In this document: positions 8,253-17,240 of the stretch, one piece after another
How the letters are laid out: every line of letters begins with the position of its first letter
Position numbering within the stretch: the stretch's first letter is position 1
Assembly (NCBI GenBank): GCA_021734045.1
Contig: JAIPJR010000032.1
Location: forward strand, 1 to 30,544
DNA: 30,544 bases
From: Fidelibacterota bacterium
Lineage (GTDB): Bacteria > Fidelibacterota > UBA8477
Reading direction: 5' to 3'
Notes under the pieces: generated by a model
Databases searched by the model: none
Told to the model about the DNA's origin: nothing
Seen by the model: the letters and a program-made list of their open reading frames with translations, nothing else
Position numbers and translations under genes: made by a program

Positions 8253-11200
8253 ATGAATAAATTCAAATCAGTCCTTACCTTTCTGACCCTGATACTGGTG
8301 TTTGCAGGACATGCCCATGGTCAATTCGGCAAAAATAAGATCCAGTATAAAGAGATGGATTGGTCATTTATCCAGACTGAGCATTTTGATGTGTATTTCT
8401 ACAAAGGCGGTAAAAATGTGGCCTCATTTGCCGGTGCCGTGAGCGAACGGGCGTACAGCACCATCGCCTACCAGTTGAACTGGGACCTGACCAAGCGGAT
8501 TTCCATTATTATTTACAATTCCCACAATGACTTTCAACAGACCAATGTAACACTTGAATACCTTTATGAAGGGATTGGTGGATTCACTGAACTGTTCAAA
8601 AACCGAGTGGTCATACCCTTCGAAGGGAGTTATGAGCAATTTCGCCACGTGCTGCATCATGAGTTAACCCACGCGGTTTTAAATGACATGCTCTACGGCG
8701 GGAATGTCCAATCGCTGGTGAGTGGACGCGTGCGGGTGGAAATGCCCCTTTGGCTCAGTGAAGGTTATGCGGAATACTCCTCTCTGGACTGGGACTCCAA
8801 CACCGACATGATTATTCGGGATGCCGCTATTAACGGCCAACTGCCGCCTATCCGAGCACTGGATTATTACATGGCCTACAAAGGCGGCCAGAGTGTCCTG
8901 CGATTCATTGGTGAAACCTACGGTGTCCAGCGCATTGGCGAAATTTTCCATACCCTCAAACGCCAAAAAACCATTGATAAGACCATGAAACACACCCTGG
9001 GTGTTGACTTGAAGGGGCTGACGGAAAAATGGCATTTTCAGATTCGGAAGGAGTACTGGCCAGACATTGAAGGACGCTCAATCCTGAAAGACATCGCCCG
9101 CCCCATGACCGACCATGTGGAATTGGAAAACTATTTCAATGTGAGTCCCGCCATTTCACCCGATGGCGGCCGAATCGCCTTTCTCTCGGACCGGAGTGGC
9201 TACGCAGATATTTATCTCATCTCATCGGAAGATGGTCGCGAGGTAACCCGGATTGTCTCCGGTCAACGCACACCTGACCTGGAAGAGTTGAAATGGCTCA
9301 GTCCCGGCATTAGCTGGTCACCGGACAGTCGCAAGCTGGTTTTCGCCAGCAAAGCCGGTGATAATGACGCCCTGGTCATTTACGATACTCAGACGGATAA
9401 AAAGAAAATTATCAAATCCAATCTTGATGGTATTTTCACTGCGGCCTGGTCACCAACATCAGATAAAATCGCCTTCAGCGGATTGTACAAAGGGGCGATT
9501 GACCTATATATCTATGATTTAAACACCAAGGAACTGCGTCAGCTCACATCCGACTTTTATCGCGATAATGACCCGGCCTGGTCTCCGGATGGTAAAACCC
9601 TGGCCTTTGTCTCCGATCGTAACGATCATCTGAACCCCACTGAAGAGCGCCCGGATGAGGTTAGCACGAATGCACGCTTGCTTGAACATCCCTATCAGCA
9701 TACAGATATTTTCACCATCGATGTGGAGACCCGCGCGATTGTCCGCATCACCAATACGCCCCGGGATGAAGATTCACCGGAATTTGCTTCTACCGCACCA
9801 TTTCTCGCCTATACCTCCGACCGCTCCGGGATCTGGAATATCTATCTCTACAACCTGGAAACCGGCGAAGAGTACCCCATCACCAATGTGCTCACCGGCG
9901 TGTTTCAACTGAGCTGGGGGGATGACGATTCCCGGTTGGTGTTCGCCGGATACGAACAGGGTGGCTGGGACATTTATGAAATCAGCAATCCCCTCGATCT
10001 CTCGGCACTTCCGGAGCCACCACGATCCAATTTCCTGAAGCGAGAGGATTTGCAGATTGATGTGACCTACTCCGACCTGCCCAAGCTGGAACAACACAGA
10101 ATTAACAGTGATCCCTACAGCCGCTACATTTTCAGCCCTCAGTTTGAATCCAAATTGCAGCCGACCGATACCACACGGATTGATTCTATCCTGGGAAAAA
10201 ATCTCTCCTACCAGGACAGTACCGGTACCTATGTTGTGCATCCCTATAAAACGCGATTTACCATTGACCTGGTGGATGCACGTGCCGGTTACGATAATTT
10301 TTTCGGTTTTCAGGGAAATGCACTTATGGTCTTCTCTGATATACTGGGAAATCATCGCATTCAATTTGGATTCGAGCTGTATAAAAACCTGTCCAACTCA
10401 GATCTACTTCTGGGCTACGACTACCTGGCCAAACGCAATAACTACCACCTTCTGGCTTTCCATTTTCCCGATGACTATTGGTGGACCTGGCCCAGCCTGC
10501 GGGTGCGCAACTATGGTATCTCCGCCGGTATTTCCCATCCCTTTTCAAAATTCCAGCGCATTGAAATGGGGCTTACCTGGTTCAATATTAATCAGGAATA
10601 CTACATCTACGACGATTATGGTCAGTACCTGCCACTATCCGACTCCACCATTTCAACAGTACTGCCACAGTTTAGTTGGATATTTGATAATGTCCTGTAT
10701 GGTTATTACTACCCCATCGACGGTTGGCGCATCAATCTTGGTGCGCTCTTCTCACCGAATTTTATCACATCCGACCGGGAATTCGCCACCGTCTCCATGG
10801 ACGCACGCCGCTATTTTAAGATTGGGAATGACTACTCCTTCGCGTTTCGCTTGAGCGGGGCCAGTAGTCACGGTGCACACCCTCAAAATTTTTATGTGGG
10901 TGGTGTTGCTAACTGGCTGAATGGTGCTTACGCTTACCGCAATATTCCCAACGATTACGATTATACCGACTCCTATTTTTCCCGCTGGATATTCCCGGTT
11001 CGCGGTGCCGATTATTTTCAACTCTGGGGTCAGCATTACGCGCTATTCAACGCAGAATTCCGCTTCCCATTTATCCAATATCTCATTTTTAAATGGCCGC
11101 TACCCATCGGATTCAATGATGTGCGTGGCCTGGTTTACCTGGATTACGCCAAAACCTGGCAGAATAGTCCGTCTGATGGTAAGGTCCACGATAAATTATT

Positions 11201-11351
11201 CTCAGGTGCAAATGATTTCCTAAGTTCAGGTGTTGGGATGCGAATTAACCTGGGCTATTTTATCCTGCGTTATGATTTGGCGTATGATTTATCCAATGCC
11301 ACGCTCTTCTCAAAACCCCAACACATTTTCTCCCTGGGGATAGATTTCTGA
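8253..11351 (+). CDS. Outer-membrane protein fusing a gluzincin peptidase domain, a TolB-like propeller and a BamA-like barrel
   Basis: A 1032-residue protein with a signal peptide ending HAHGQ (residues 1-24). Residues 30-275 are a peptidase-MA-like gluzincin domain: HELTH at 136-140 gives the zinc histidines and general base, and WLSEGYAEY carries the third ligand candidate, E170. Residues 290-590 are WD40-like/PD40 propeller blades as in TolB (SPDGGRIAFLSDRSG, SWSPDSRKLVFAS, AWSPDGKTLAFVSDR, FLAYTSDRSGIWNIYLY). Residues 640-1032 are rich in alternating aromatic strands and end in LGIDF, as in BamA/Omp85-type surface-antigen barrels. Similar architectures are known in FCB-group genomes; the substrate is not known. 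It starts a co-directional run and lies seven bases before mlaE, which suggests an outer-membrane maintenance role. Confidence 0.85.
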   Translation: MNKFKSVLTFLTLILVFAGHAHGQFGKNKIQYKEMDWSFIQTEHFDVYFYKGGKNVASFAGAVSERAYSTIAYQLNWDLTKRISIIIYNSHNDFQQTNVTLEYLYEGIGGFTELFKNRVVIPFEGSYEQFRHVLHHELTHAVLNDMLYGGNVQSLVSGRVRVEMPLWLSEGYAEYSSLDWDSNTDMIIRDAAINGQLPPIRALDYYMAYKGGQSVLRFIGETYGVQRIGEIFHTLKRQKTIDKTMKHTLGVDLKGLTEKWHFQIRKEYWPDIEGRSILKDIARPMTDHVELENYFNVSPAISPDGGRIAFLSDRSGYADIYLISSEDGREVTRIVSGQRTPDLEELKWLSPGISWSPDSRKLVFASKAGDNDALVIYDTQTDKKKIIKSNLDGIFTAAWSPTSDKIAFSGLYKGAIDLYIYDLNTKELRQLTSDFYRDNDPAWSPDGKTLAFVSDRNDHLNPTEERPDEVSTNARLLEHPYQHTDIFTIDVETRAIVRITNTPRDEDSPEFASTAPFLAYTSDRSGIWNIYLYNLETGEEYPITNVLTGVFQLSWGDDDSRLVFAGYEQGGWDIYEISNPLDLSALPEPPRSNFLKREDLQIDVTYSDLPKLEQHRINSDPYSRYIFSPQFESKLQPTDTTRIDSILGKNLSYQDSTGTYVVHPYKTRFTIDLVDARAGYDNFFGFQGNALMVFSDILGNHRIQFGFELYKNLSNSDLLLGYDYLAKRNNYHLLAFHFPDDYWWTWPSLRVRNYGISAGISHPFSKFQRIEMGLTWFNINQEYYIYDDYGQYLPLSDSTISTVLPQFSWIFDNVLYGYYYPIDGWRINLGALFSPNFITSDREFATVSMDARRYFKIGNDYSFAFRLSGASSHGAHPQNFYVGGVANWLNGAYAYRNIPNDYDYTDSYFSRWIFPVRGADYFQLWGQHYALFNAEFRFPFIQYLIFKWPLPIGFNDVRGLVYLDYAKTWQNSPSDGKVHDKLFSGANDFLSSGVGMRINLGYFILRYDLAYDLSNATLFSKPQHIFSLGIDF

Positions 11352-11358
11352 TGCGAAC

Positions 11359-12132
11359 ATGACCCGGCTCATGGAATGGATCGGTCGCGGAACGCTGGAC
11401 TTTGTCTCAGCAACCGGTTCCGCCTTTGTTCTGCTGGGCCGTTCCCTGAGTAACCTGCACTACATCCATGCGGATCGTGTCTTATACGTTCAGCAAATGT
11501 ACCGATTGGGTGTACGGGCTATTCCGCTGGTGACCATTATCGCCATTTTTGCCGGCGCGGTTTCGGCCTGGCAGGGCGCTTATCAATTGGAAGGAACGCT
11601 ACCCATGCGCTTCTTGGGTCAAATTGTTGCCGGCGGTATTCTTATGGAGCTTGGACCGGTACTCACCGCACTGGTTTTGGCCGGCCGGAATGGCTCCAGT
11701 ATCGCAGCCGAGCTGGCTACTATGGTGGTCACTGAGCAGGTGGATGCCATCGAAGCTATGGGCTTGAACCCCATTCGACATCTGGTTACGCCCCGGGTAA
11801 TTGCCATGATTATCATGGTCCCTATGGTGACCATGTGGGCTGATTTTGTGGCTATTTTTTCCGGATTCGCGGTGTCAAAATACTTTTTTAACCTGAATTT
11901 CAGCACCTTCTTCAACGGGTTTCAGGCTGTCTTTGACATGCGAAGTGATTTTTATCCCGGGTTGTTCAAAGCCACCATGTTTGGTATTTCAATCGGTGTA
12001 ATAAGCTGCTGGATCGGCTTGCGGGCCAGCTGGGGCGCCAGTGGTGTGGGTCGTGCCGCCATTGATGCATTTGTGCTCTCCTCAGCACTAATTCTCATTA
12101 ATGATTATATCCTGGCCACGCTCCTGTTTTGA
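11359..12132 (+). CDS. mlaE: MlaE-type ABC transporter permease
   Basis: A 257-residue inner-membrane permease of the MlaE/YrbE family. Recognisable blocks are IFAGAVSAWQGAYQL, GGILMELGPVLTALVLAGRNGSSIAAEL (the family's most conserved stretch, shown in part), TEQVDAIEAMGLNP, and the final GVGRAAIDAFVLSS. About five hydrophobic segments are present. MlaE partners with ATPase MlaF and substrate-binding MlaD to move phospholipids between the membranes. Neither partner is adjacent here, the next gene being radA, so they must be elsewhere or the permease works with other components. It follows the barrel protein by seven bases and is probably co-transcribed with it. An ATG at 11351 overlaps the upstream stop but runs into a TGA after three codons, so 11359 is the usable start. 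Confidence 0.92.
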   Translation: MTRLMEWIGRGTLDFVSATGSAFVLLGRSLSNLHYIHADRVLYVQQMYRLGVRAIPLVTIIAIFAGAVSAWQGAYQLEGTLPMRFLGQIVAGGILMELGPVLTALVLAGRNGSSIAAELATMVVTEQVDAIEAMGLNPIRHLVTPRVIAMIIMVPMVTMWADFVAIFSGFAVSKYFFNLNFSTFFNGFQAVFDMRSDFYPGLFKATMFGISIGVISCWIGLRASWGASGVGRAAIDAFVLSSALILINDYILATLLF

Positions 12133-12211
12133 TGGACGCGGCACAGCAACCCGAAAATTGACTCGTTCACACGCACGATAAAGGGACGGACTGGATTCCT
12201 GATTCATTCGG

Positions 12212-13564
12212 ATGGCAAAACAAAAAATAATTTACGAATGCGAACACTGCGGCACCCAGTATGCCAAATGGCAGGGCAAGTGCGATGTGTGTGGTGCCTG
12301 GGAAAGCATTCTGGAAATGCGCGCCACCGCCTCAACCCGCAGTGGTGAAACAACACCACCCCGCCAACTGAAATCCCTGAGCGAGTCCGCCAAACAGACC
12401 TTCCAACGCCTTGAAACGGGTTTGGAAGAATTCGACCGGGTGATTGGTGGTGGGTTTGTGCCCGGAAGCCTGGTACTCATGGGTGGTCAGCCGGGCATCG
12501 GCAAATCCACACTGCTCCTGCAGATTTGCGGCCGCCTGGCTGCCTCGGATATACCGGTTCTCTATTTCTCGGGGGAAGAGAGTCTCCACCAAGTAGCCGA
12601 TCGGGCTAACCGGTTGGGAACGGCTGAGAAAAATCTTCAGTTTGCCAATGAGCAGATCGTGGAAAATATCCAATCCGCCATTGAAAAACTCAAGCCAGCC
12701 GCCGTGGTTGTGGATTCCATTCAGACCACCTACAGTGACCGCAGCGATAACCTGCCGGGAAGTATTACCCAGGTAAGGGAATCGGCAGATCTTCTCATGC
12801 GCACCGCGAAAGCTGCCCACACTGTGATTATCCTGGTGGGCCATATTACAAAAGACGGCTATCTGGCCGGGCCTAAAATGCTGGAGCATGTGGTGGACAC
12901 CGTCCTCTACCTGGAAGGCAATCGTCAAAATCAATTCCGGATGCTCCGGGCAGTGAAAAACCGGTTTGGCTCCACCCATGAATTAGGCGTTTTTGAAATG
13001 GGAGTCCAGGGGTTGACGCCGGTCGTGAATCCCTCCGAGCTGTTTCTCAGCAACCGGGTACAGGATGTGAGCGGCACGGCCATTACCAGCCACCTGGAAG
13101 GTTCACGCTCCTTTCTGGTGGAAGTGCAGGCGTTGGTTTCGTCGGCTGTTTATGGGAATCCACAGCGCAATGTAACGGGTTATGATTTGCGCCGCTTATC
13201 CATGCTACTGGCGGTTCTGGACCGTCGGTTGGGATTTGGAATGGGAACCCAGGATGTGTTTGTGAATGTGGTGGGCGGACTAAAACTGGAAGAAACTGCC
13301 GTGGATTTAGGTATTCTCATGGCCATCCTGTCCAGCCTGAAAGATGTGCCTATTAATCCCCGCACGGTCATTATTGGTGAGGTGGGACTGGGCGGCGAAG
13401 TGCGGGCAGTAAGTCAATTACGGCAGCGGCTCGCCGAGGCCCGAAAGCTGGACTTTAAAACCGTCGTGTGTCCGAAAGCCAATCAAAAAGACCTGGCCAA
13501 CCTCAAAGGGATTGACATTATGGCTGTTCGAACCGTTTCAGATGCGCTGGAAGCCCTGTTCTAA
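12212..13564 (+). CDS. radA: DNA repair protein RadA
   Basis: A 450-residue protein matching RadA throughout and of normal family length. The N terminus has a four-cysteine zinc finger (C10, C13, C24, C27; YECEHCGTQYAKWQGKC). A RecA-like ATPase core follows with Walker A GGQPGIGKST near residues 90-99 and the RadA-specific KNRFG motif near residue 250. The C-terminal third is the Lon-protease-like domain (TGYDLRRLSMLLAVLDRR, IGEVGLGGEVRAV). RadA is a hexameric, single-stranded-DNA-driven helicase that extends D-loops in recombination and processes branched intermediates. It is 79 bases downstream of mlaE with no evident terminator, so it may be read from the same transcript. No strong ribosome site is seen before the ATG. 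Confidence 0.97.
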   Translation: MAKQKIIYECEHCGTQYAKWQGKCDVCGAWESILEMRATASTRSGETTPPRQLKSLSESAKQTFQRLETGLEEFDRVIGGGFVPGSLVLMGGQPGIGKSTLLLQICGRLAASDIPVLYFSGEESLHQVADRANRLGTAEKNLQFANEQIVENIQSAIEKLKPAAVVVDSIQTTYSDRSDNLPGSITQVRESADLLMRTAKAAHTVIILVGHITKDGYLAGPKMLEHVVDTVLYLEGNRQNQFRMLRAVKNRFGSTHELGVFEMGVQGLTPVVNPSELFLSNRVQDVSGTAITSHLEGSRSFLVEVQALVSSAVYGNPQRNVTGYDLRRLSMLLAVLDRRLGFGMGTQDVFVNVVGGLKLEETAVDLGILMAILSSLKDVPINPRTVIIGEVGLGGEVRAVSQLRQRLAEARKLDFKTVVCPKANQKDLANLKGIDIMAVRTVSDALEALF

Positions 13565-13676
13565 GGAATAATGGCACCCACGCCTATCTTCCGCTTTGGA
13601 AATCGCGTCCCCCCGCCTATCATTCGGCTCAGATTGAAATCAGGACCATGCAGCAGAAGCTATCGAATTTAACATC

Positions 13677-14819
13677 TTGGAAATTTTAGACCTTCACACT
13701 GATTCGAACACGCGGGCGCGTGCGGGTAAAATGGAAACCGCTCACGGCGACATTTTAACACCTGTATTTATGCCAGTGGGAACAGCCGGCTCGGTGAAAG
13801 CCCTTTCGCCTGACGATTTGCACGCAACAGGTGCACAAATTATTCTTGGGAATACCTACCACCTCTATCTGCGTCCCGGAACGGATATCATCCATCAGGG
13901 CGGCGGACTGCATCAGTTTATCCATTGGGATAAACCCATGCTCACCGATTCGGGTGGCTACCAGGTATTCAGTCTTGGTGAATTAAATCAAATCAACATG
14001 GACAGTGTAACCTTCCGCTCTCATCTGGACGGTTCTCTCCATACGCTTTCACCGGAGATCAGCATCCTGATCCAGCGTGAATTGGGCGCAGATATCTGTA
14101 TGGCATTTGACGAATGCACCCCCTGGCCGGCCACCCAAACAGAAGTTCAGGAATCGCTGAAACGCACCCACGCATGGGAGAAAGCCAGTCTGAAAGCCTT
14201 TCGTCAGGGCGCGCCTCTTTACGACCACCGGCAGCACCTGTTCGGCATTGTCCAGGGCGGCACCTATCCGGAATTGCGTCGCGCAAGCGCAGCAGTCATC
14301 ACCGCACTGGATTTTGACGGGTTTGCCATCGGCGGGCTTTCTGTTGGTGAGCCCAAGTCGGCTATGTTTGAAATGACGGAATTGGTGACGGAGTTACTGC
14401 CGGAAAACCAACCCCGCTATCTCATGGGTGTGGGGAAACCGGAAGATTTGGTGGAAGCGGTGAGTCTGGGCGTGGATATGTTTGATTGCGTCCTGCCCAC
14501 CCGCAACGCCCGACACGGTATTTTATTCACCTGGGACGGACCGCTGGTTGTGAAGGCCGGTCGTCATAAAGCCGATTTCCAGCCCGTTTCGGAATCCTGC
14601 AGGTGCTACACATGTCAAAATTTTTCCCGCGCCTATTTAAGACATTTATTTAATGCCAATGAAGTACTGGTTTTGCGGTTAGCCTCACTACACAATATTC
14701 ATTTCTATCAGGAACTCATGGCTGCTATGCGCACGGCTATTTTGGATGATAATTTCGTGGAATGGAAACGACAATTCTTATCCCGCTATCACGACATACC
14801 GGTGGAGGTGGATTCGTGA
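13677..14819 (+). CDS. tgt: Queuine/preQ1 tRNA-ribosyltransferase
   Basis: A 380-residue TGT enzyme, which swaps guanine 34 of GUN-anticodon tRNAs for preQ1 in queuosine synthesis. Visible motifs are TPVFMPVGTAGSVKAL, LTDSGGYQVFSL (catalytic base D91), GIVQGG, FDCVLPTRNARHG (nucleophile D270), and the zinc site C308-x-C310-x2-C313 with H339. The start is uncertain: the frame has no ATG, and the only usable codon before the conserved region is TTG at 13677, with an in-frame stop at 13635 upstream. The nearby ATG at 13648 is in another frame. No clear ribosome site is seen. The target is relevant locally, since the tRNA-Asn(GTT) in this window is a queuosine-type tRNA. SfsA follows after two bases. 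Confidence 0.96.
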   Translation: MEILDLHTDSNTRARAGKMETAHGDILTPVFMPVGTAGSVKALSPDDLHATGAQIILGNTYHLYLRPGTDIIHQGGGLHQFIHWDKPMLTDSGGYQVFSLGELNQINMDSVTFRSHLDGSLHTLSPEISILIQRELGADICMAFDECTPWPATQTEVQESLKRTHAWEKASLKAFRQGAPLYDHRQHLFGIVQGGTYPELRRASAAVITALDFDGFAIGGLSVGEPKSAMFEMTELVTELLPENQPRYLMGVGKPEDLVEAVSLGVDMFDCVLPTRNARHGILFTWDGPLVVKAGRHKADFQPVSESCRCYTCQNFSRAYLRHLFNANEVLVLRLASLHNIHFYQELMAAMRTAILDDNFVEWKRQFLSRYHDIPVEVDS

Positions 14820-14821
14820 CC

Positions 14822-15553
14822 ATGCCCCGTATGCGTATATCCGGGCCGCTTCTGGAAGGTGAATTCATCGCCCGCCCCAATCGCTTTCTTACAAAAGTAC
14901 GTGTAAAAGGGAAAACCGTCTGGGCCCATCTGCCCGATCCGGGACGACTGAAGGAGCTGCTCATTCCGGGTGCACGGGTACTGGTTGAACCCAAAAATGG
15001 CGCAAAACGCAAAACCAAGTTTGCTCTGGTGATGGTGTATCAGGGCGACCAGCTCATCTCTATCAATTCCAACCTACCCAACCGCTTTACCCGCTTCTGT
15101 TTGGACAATCATCTCATTCCGGAACTCGCGGACTGGACTGTCATTCGACCCGAATTTCAGGTTGGGCATTCCCGGTTCGACTTTCTACTGGGAAAAGGAA
15201 CGCAGAAAATGCTTCTGGAGGTGAAATCGGTGACACTGGTGGAAGATGGTGTGGCGAAATTTCCCGACGCAGTCACTGTCCGCGGCCGACGTCATGTGGA
15301 GCACTTGGGTGAAATGCACGCACAAGGCTACGCGGTAACGGTGCTTTTTATCGTACAGCGTCCGGATGCAACCATGTTCACGCCCCAATGGGAACGGGAT
15401 CCCGAATTCGCGCAAACATTAGCGGATGCGCCTGCCAAAGGCGTACAGATTCTTGTATATTCTGCTGAAATCACACCAGCATGCATGACGCTGAAATCAC
15501 GCCTCTCAATTGACCTGGAGAAAAAGCCCACAAGGGTGGCAGCACTCACATGA
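14822..15553 (+). CDS. sfsA: SfsA family protein (DNA-binding/nuclease-like)
   Basis: A protein of about 243 residues, close to the 234 of E. coli SfsA. The N-terminal OB-like domain shows RPNRFLTKVRVKGKTVWAHL followed by PDPGRLKELLIPGARV. The C-terminal domain has a PD-(D/E)XK-like site: D120 in FDFLL, then E133-V-K135 in LLEVKSVTLV, followed by FPDAVTVRGRRHVEHL. SfsA was named for stimulating sugar fermentation genes in E. coli; the fold suggests nuclease activity, but the cellular role is unclear. The ATG at 14822 is preferred because GGAGGTG lies about 11 bases upstream and it starts at the family's usual point; an in-frame GTG at 14816 is possible. The stop overlaps the next start by four bases. 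Confidence 0.95.
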   Translation: MPRMRISGPLLEGEFIARPNRFLTKVRVKGKTVWAHLPDPGRLKELLIPGARVLVEPKNGAKRKTKFALVMVYQGDQLISINSNLPNRFTRFCLDNHLIPELADWTVIRPEFQVGHSRFDFLLGKGTQKMLLEVKSVTLVEDGVAKFPDAVTVRGRRHVEHLGEMHAQGYAVTVLFIVQRPDATMFTPQWERDPEFAQTLADAPAKGVQILVYSAEITPACMTLKSRLSIDLEKKPTRVAALT

Positions 15554-17232
15554 AATATTCCATCACGACCAGTTTTATCACACTCAGCATCGGTTTGGGA
15601 TTGACGCTGCTGTACAATTGTGCCAGCGAGGGCGCACTGAGTGGTGGACCACCGGATACCACACCTCCCACGGTGATTTTCAGTCTGCCGGAACCTGCTG
15701 CCACCAGTGTCCCGGTGAACACGACGATTAACCTGGTCTTCAGCGAGAAAATGGTGCCTGCATCGGTTCGGCAGGCTGTGCGTGTCGCGCCTGAACCGGC
15801 CGGTGGGTTCGAAGTAAAAACCGGATGGCGGAAAGCAAAAATTACTTTCAACGAGCCACTGCGGCAGGACCAGACCTATCTGATTACCCTGGATAAATCG
15901 GCAACCGATTTGCGCCAAAACGGACTGGACGGCACATTTATTCTGGCATTCTCCACCGGCAATCGTTTGGACAAGGGCGTGCTGGCTGGACGGGTCGTGG
16001 GTGACAAGGATGTGCGACGCAAAGGGAATTTACTGCTCTATGAAAATACATCCCGTTCTCTGGATAGTCTGCGGTTGACGCGGCCACAATATGTCTTTCA
16101 ACCCAGTGACTCTGGTTATTTCACGCTGCCCTATTTGGTAGAACGGCCCTTCATGGTGTTCTACCACTGGGATAAAAATCAAAATAGAAAAATGGACACG
16201 GGAGATTATTTCGGTCGACCCCATTCTACCACCGTCTATCCCCAGCCGGATTCAGCCACGACGGAAATTCGGATTCGACCCGCAATGCTACCACCAGAAA
16301 ACATCAGCCTGCTGGGTGCCCGGTCACTTTCCCCTACCCTGCTGCGCCTGCGCATCAGCCGCTCGGTAACCGCTGTCCGATCTCGACGGGACTTAAAAAT
16401 CATGATTAATAACCAACCCGTTGATTTGCTCGGTATCTCCCCGATAGGTACCGATGAATACAGCGTTATCCTGCATACCACGCTGCCACTTACAGCTGCT
16501 GAGAACCATTTGTGGGTACAAGAATTTACCGATACAACCGGCGTCCGACTCAGCAGCGATACGCTCACCATTCAACCGGCGACTCGACGGGATTCCGTGG
16601 CTATGGATCTCCTGAGTGTGCGTTTTGAAAATGACAGGACGGCTATCTTACCCGCACCGGAAAATCACATCGCCCTTCAGTTTTCCCTGCCGGTGAACCA
16701 TTTCCCGGACAGCCTGTTTTCCCTGCGAACGATCGGTCCCGACACGGTGAAAATACCCGGGACGCTGCAGTTGGAGAATTCCATGCAAGCCCGGTTTCAG
16801 CCGGATACGCTGTTGCCAGGCGGTCGGGAATTGCAGTGGCGCCTCCTGGCAGGATCGGTGCGTGGCTGGTGGCAGGAAACGCTGCCAGATAGTGTGTACT
16901 CAGGGAAATTACGAACCCTATCGCCCGACTCGCTGGGTCAGCTCATTCTCACCCAGAATTCCGGTGAAACCCTGCGATTGGTGATGGAGGGTCCCCGGGG
17001 CGTGACCGAGTCGATCCTGCCGTCCGGCCTTCCAACCACAGTACCCGACCTGTACGCCGGGGAATACACCGCGTGGGCTTACCAGGACATCAATTCCAAT
17101 CATCGCTATGATTATGGCGGTTTCGCTATCCATGCCACGGCAGAACCATTCTGGGTATTTCCGGAGGCGATCCCGATTCGGGCGCGATGGGAATATGATG
17201 TGGGTTTGTGGGATTTTTCAGAAATCAGGTAG
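15550..17232 (+). CDS. Lipoprotein with Big_5-type Ig-like domain and two calcium-loop-like motifs
   Basis: A 560-residue exported protein. The signal peptide ends in LLYNCAS, with C24 as the lipidation site. The following GGPPDTTPPTVIFSLPEP is the hallmark start of the FCB-group Ig-like (Big_5) lipoprotein family, and residues 35-140 form that domain. Two acidic loops resemble EF-hand or dockerin-type calcium sites: DKNQNRKMDTGD at about 208-219 and DINSNHRYD near 513. The rest is beta-rich. Homologues are common, surface or periplasmic, and of unknown function. It overlaps sfsA by four bases and precedes dapF by eight, so it is translated within the same message. Confidence 0.85.
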   Translation: MKYSITTSFITLSIGLGLTLLYNCASEGALSGGPPDTTPPTVIFSLPEPAATSVPVNTTINLVFSEKMVPASVRQAVRVAPEPAGGFEVKTGWRKAKITFNEPLRQDQTYLITLDKSATDLRQNGLDGTFILAFSTGNRLDKGVLAGRVVGDKDVRRKGNLLLYENTSRSLDSLRLTRPQYVFQPSDSGYFTLPYLVERPFMVFYHWDKNQNRKMDTGDYFGRPHSTTVYPQPDSATTEIRIRPAMLPPENISLLGARSLSPTLLRLRISRSVTAVRSRRDLKIMINNQPVDLLGISPIGTDEYSVILHTTLPLTAAENHLWVQEFTDTTGVRLSSDTLTIQPATRRDSVAMDLLSVRFENDRTAILPAPENHIALQFSLPVNHFPDSLFSLRTIGPDTVKIPGTLQLENSMQARFQPDTLLPGGRELQWRLLAGSVRGWWQETLPDSVYSGKLRTLSPDSLGQLILTQNSGETLRLVMEGPRGVTESILPSGLPTTVPDLYAGEYTAWAYQDINSNHRYDYGGFAIHATAEPFWVFPEAIPIRARWEYDVGLWDFSEIR

Positions 17233-17240
17233 AAGGCAAT

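Noticed and set aside
10108-10854. 248-residue plus-strand frame inside the 1032-residue outer-membrane protein gene
   Set aside because: It lies wholly within a well-supported gene in another frame and is rich in rare residues with no domain sense.
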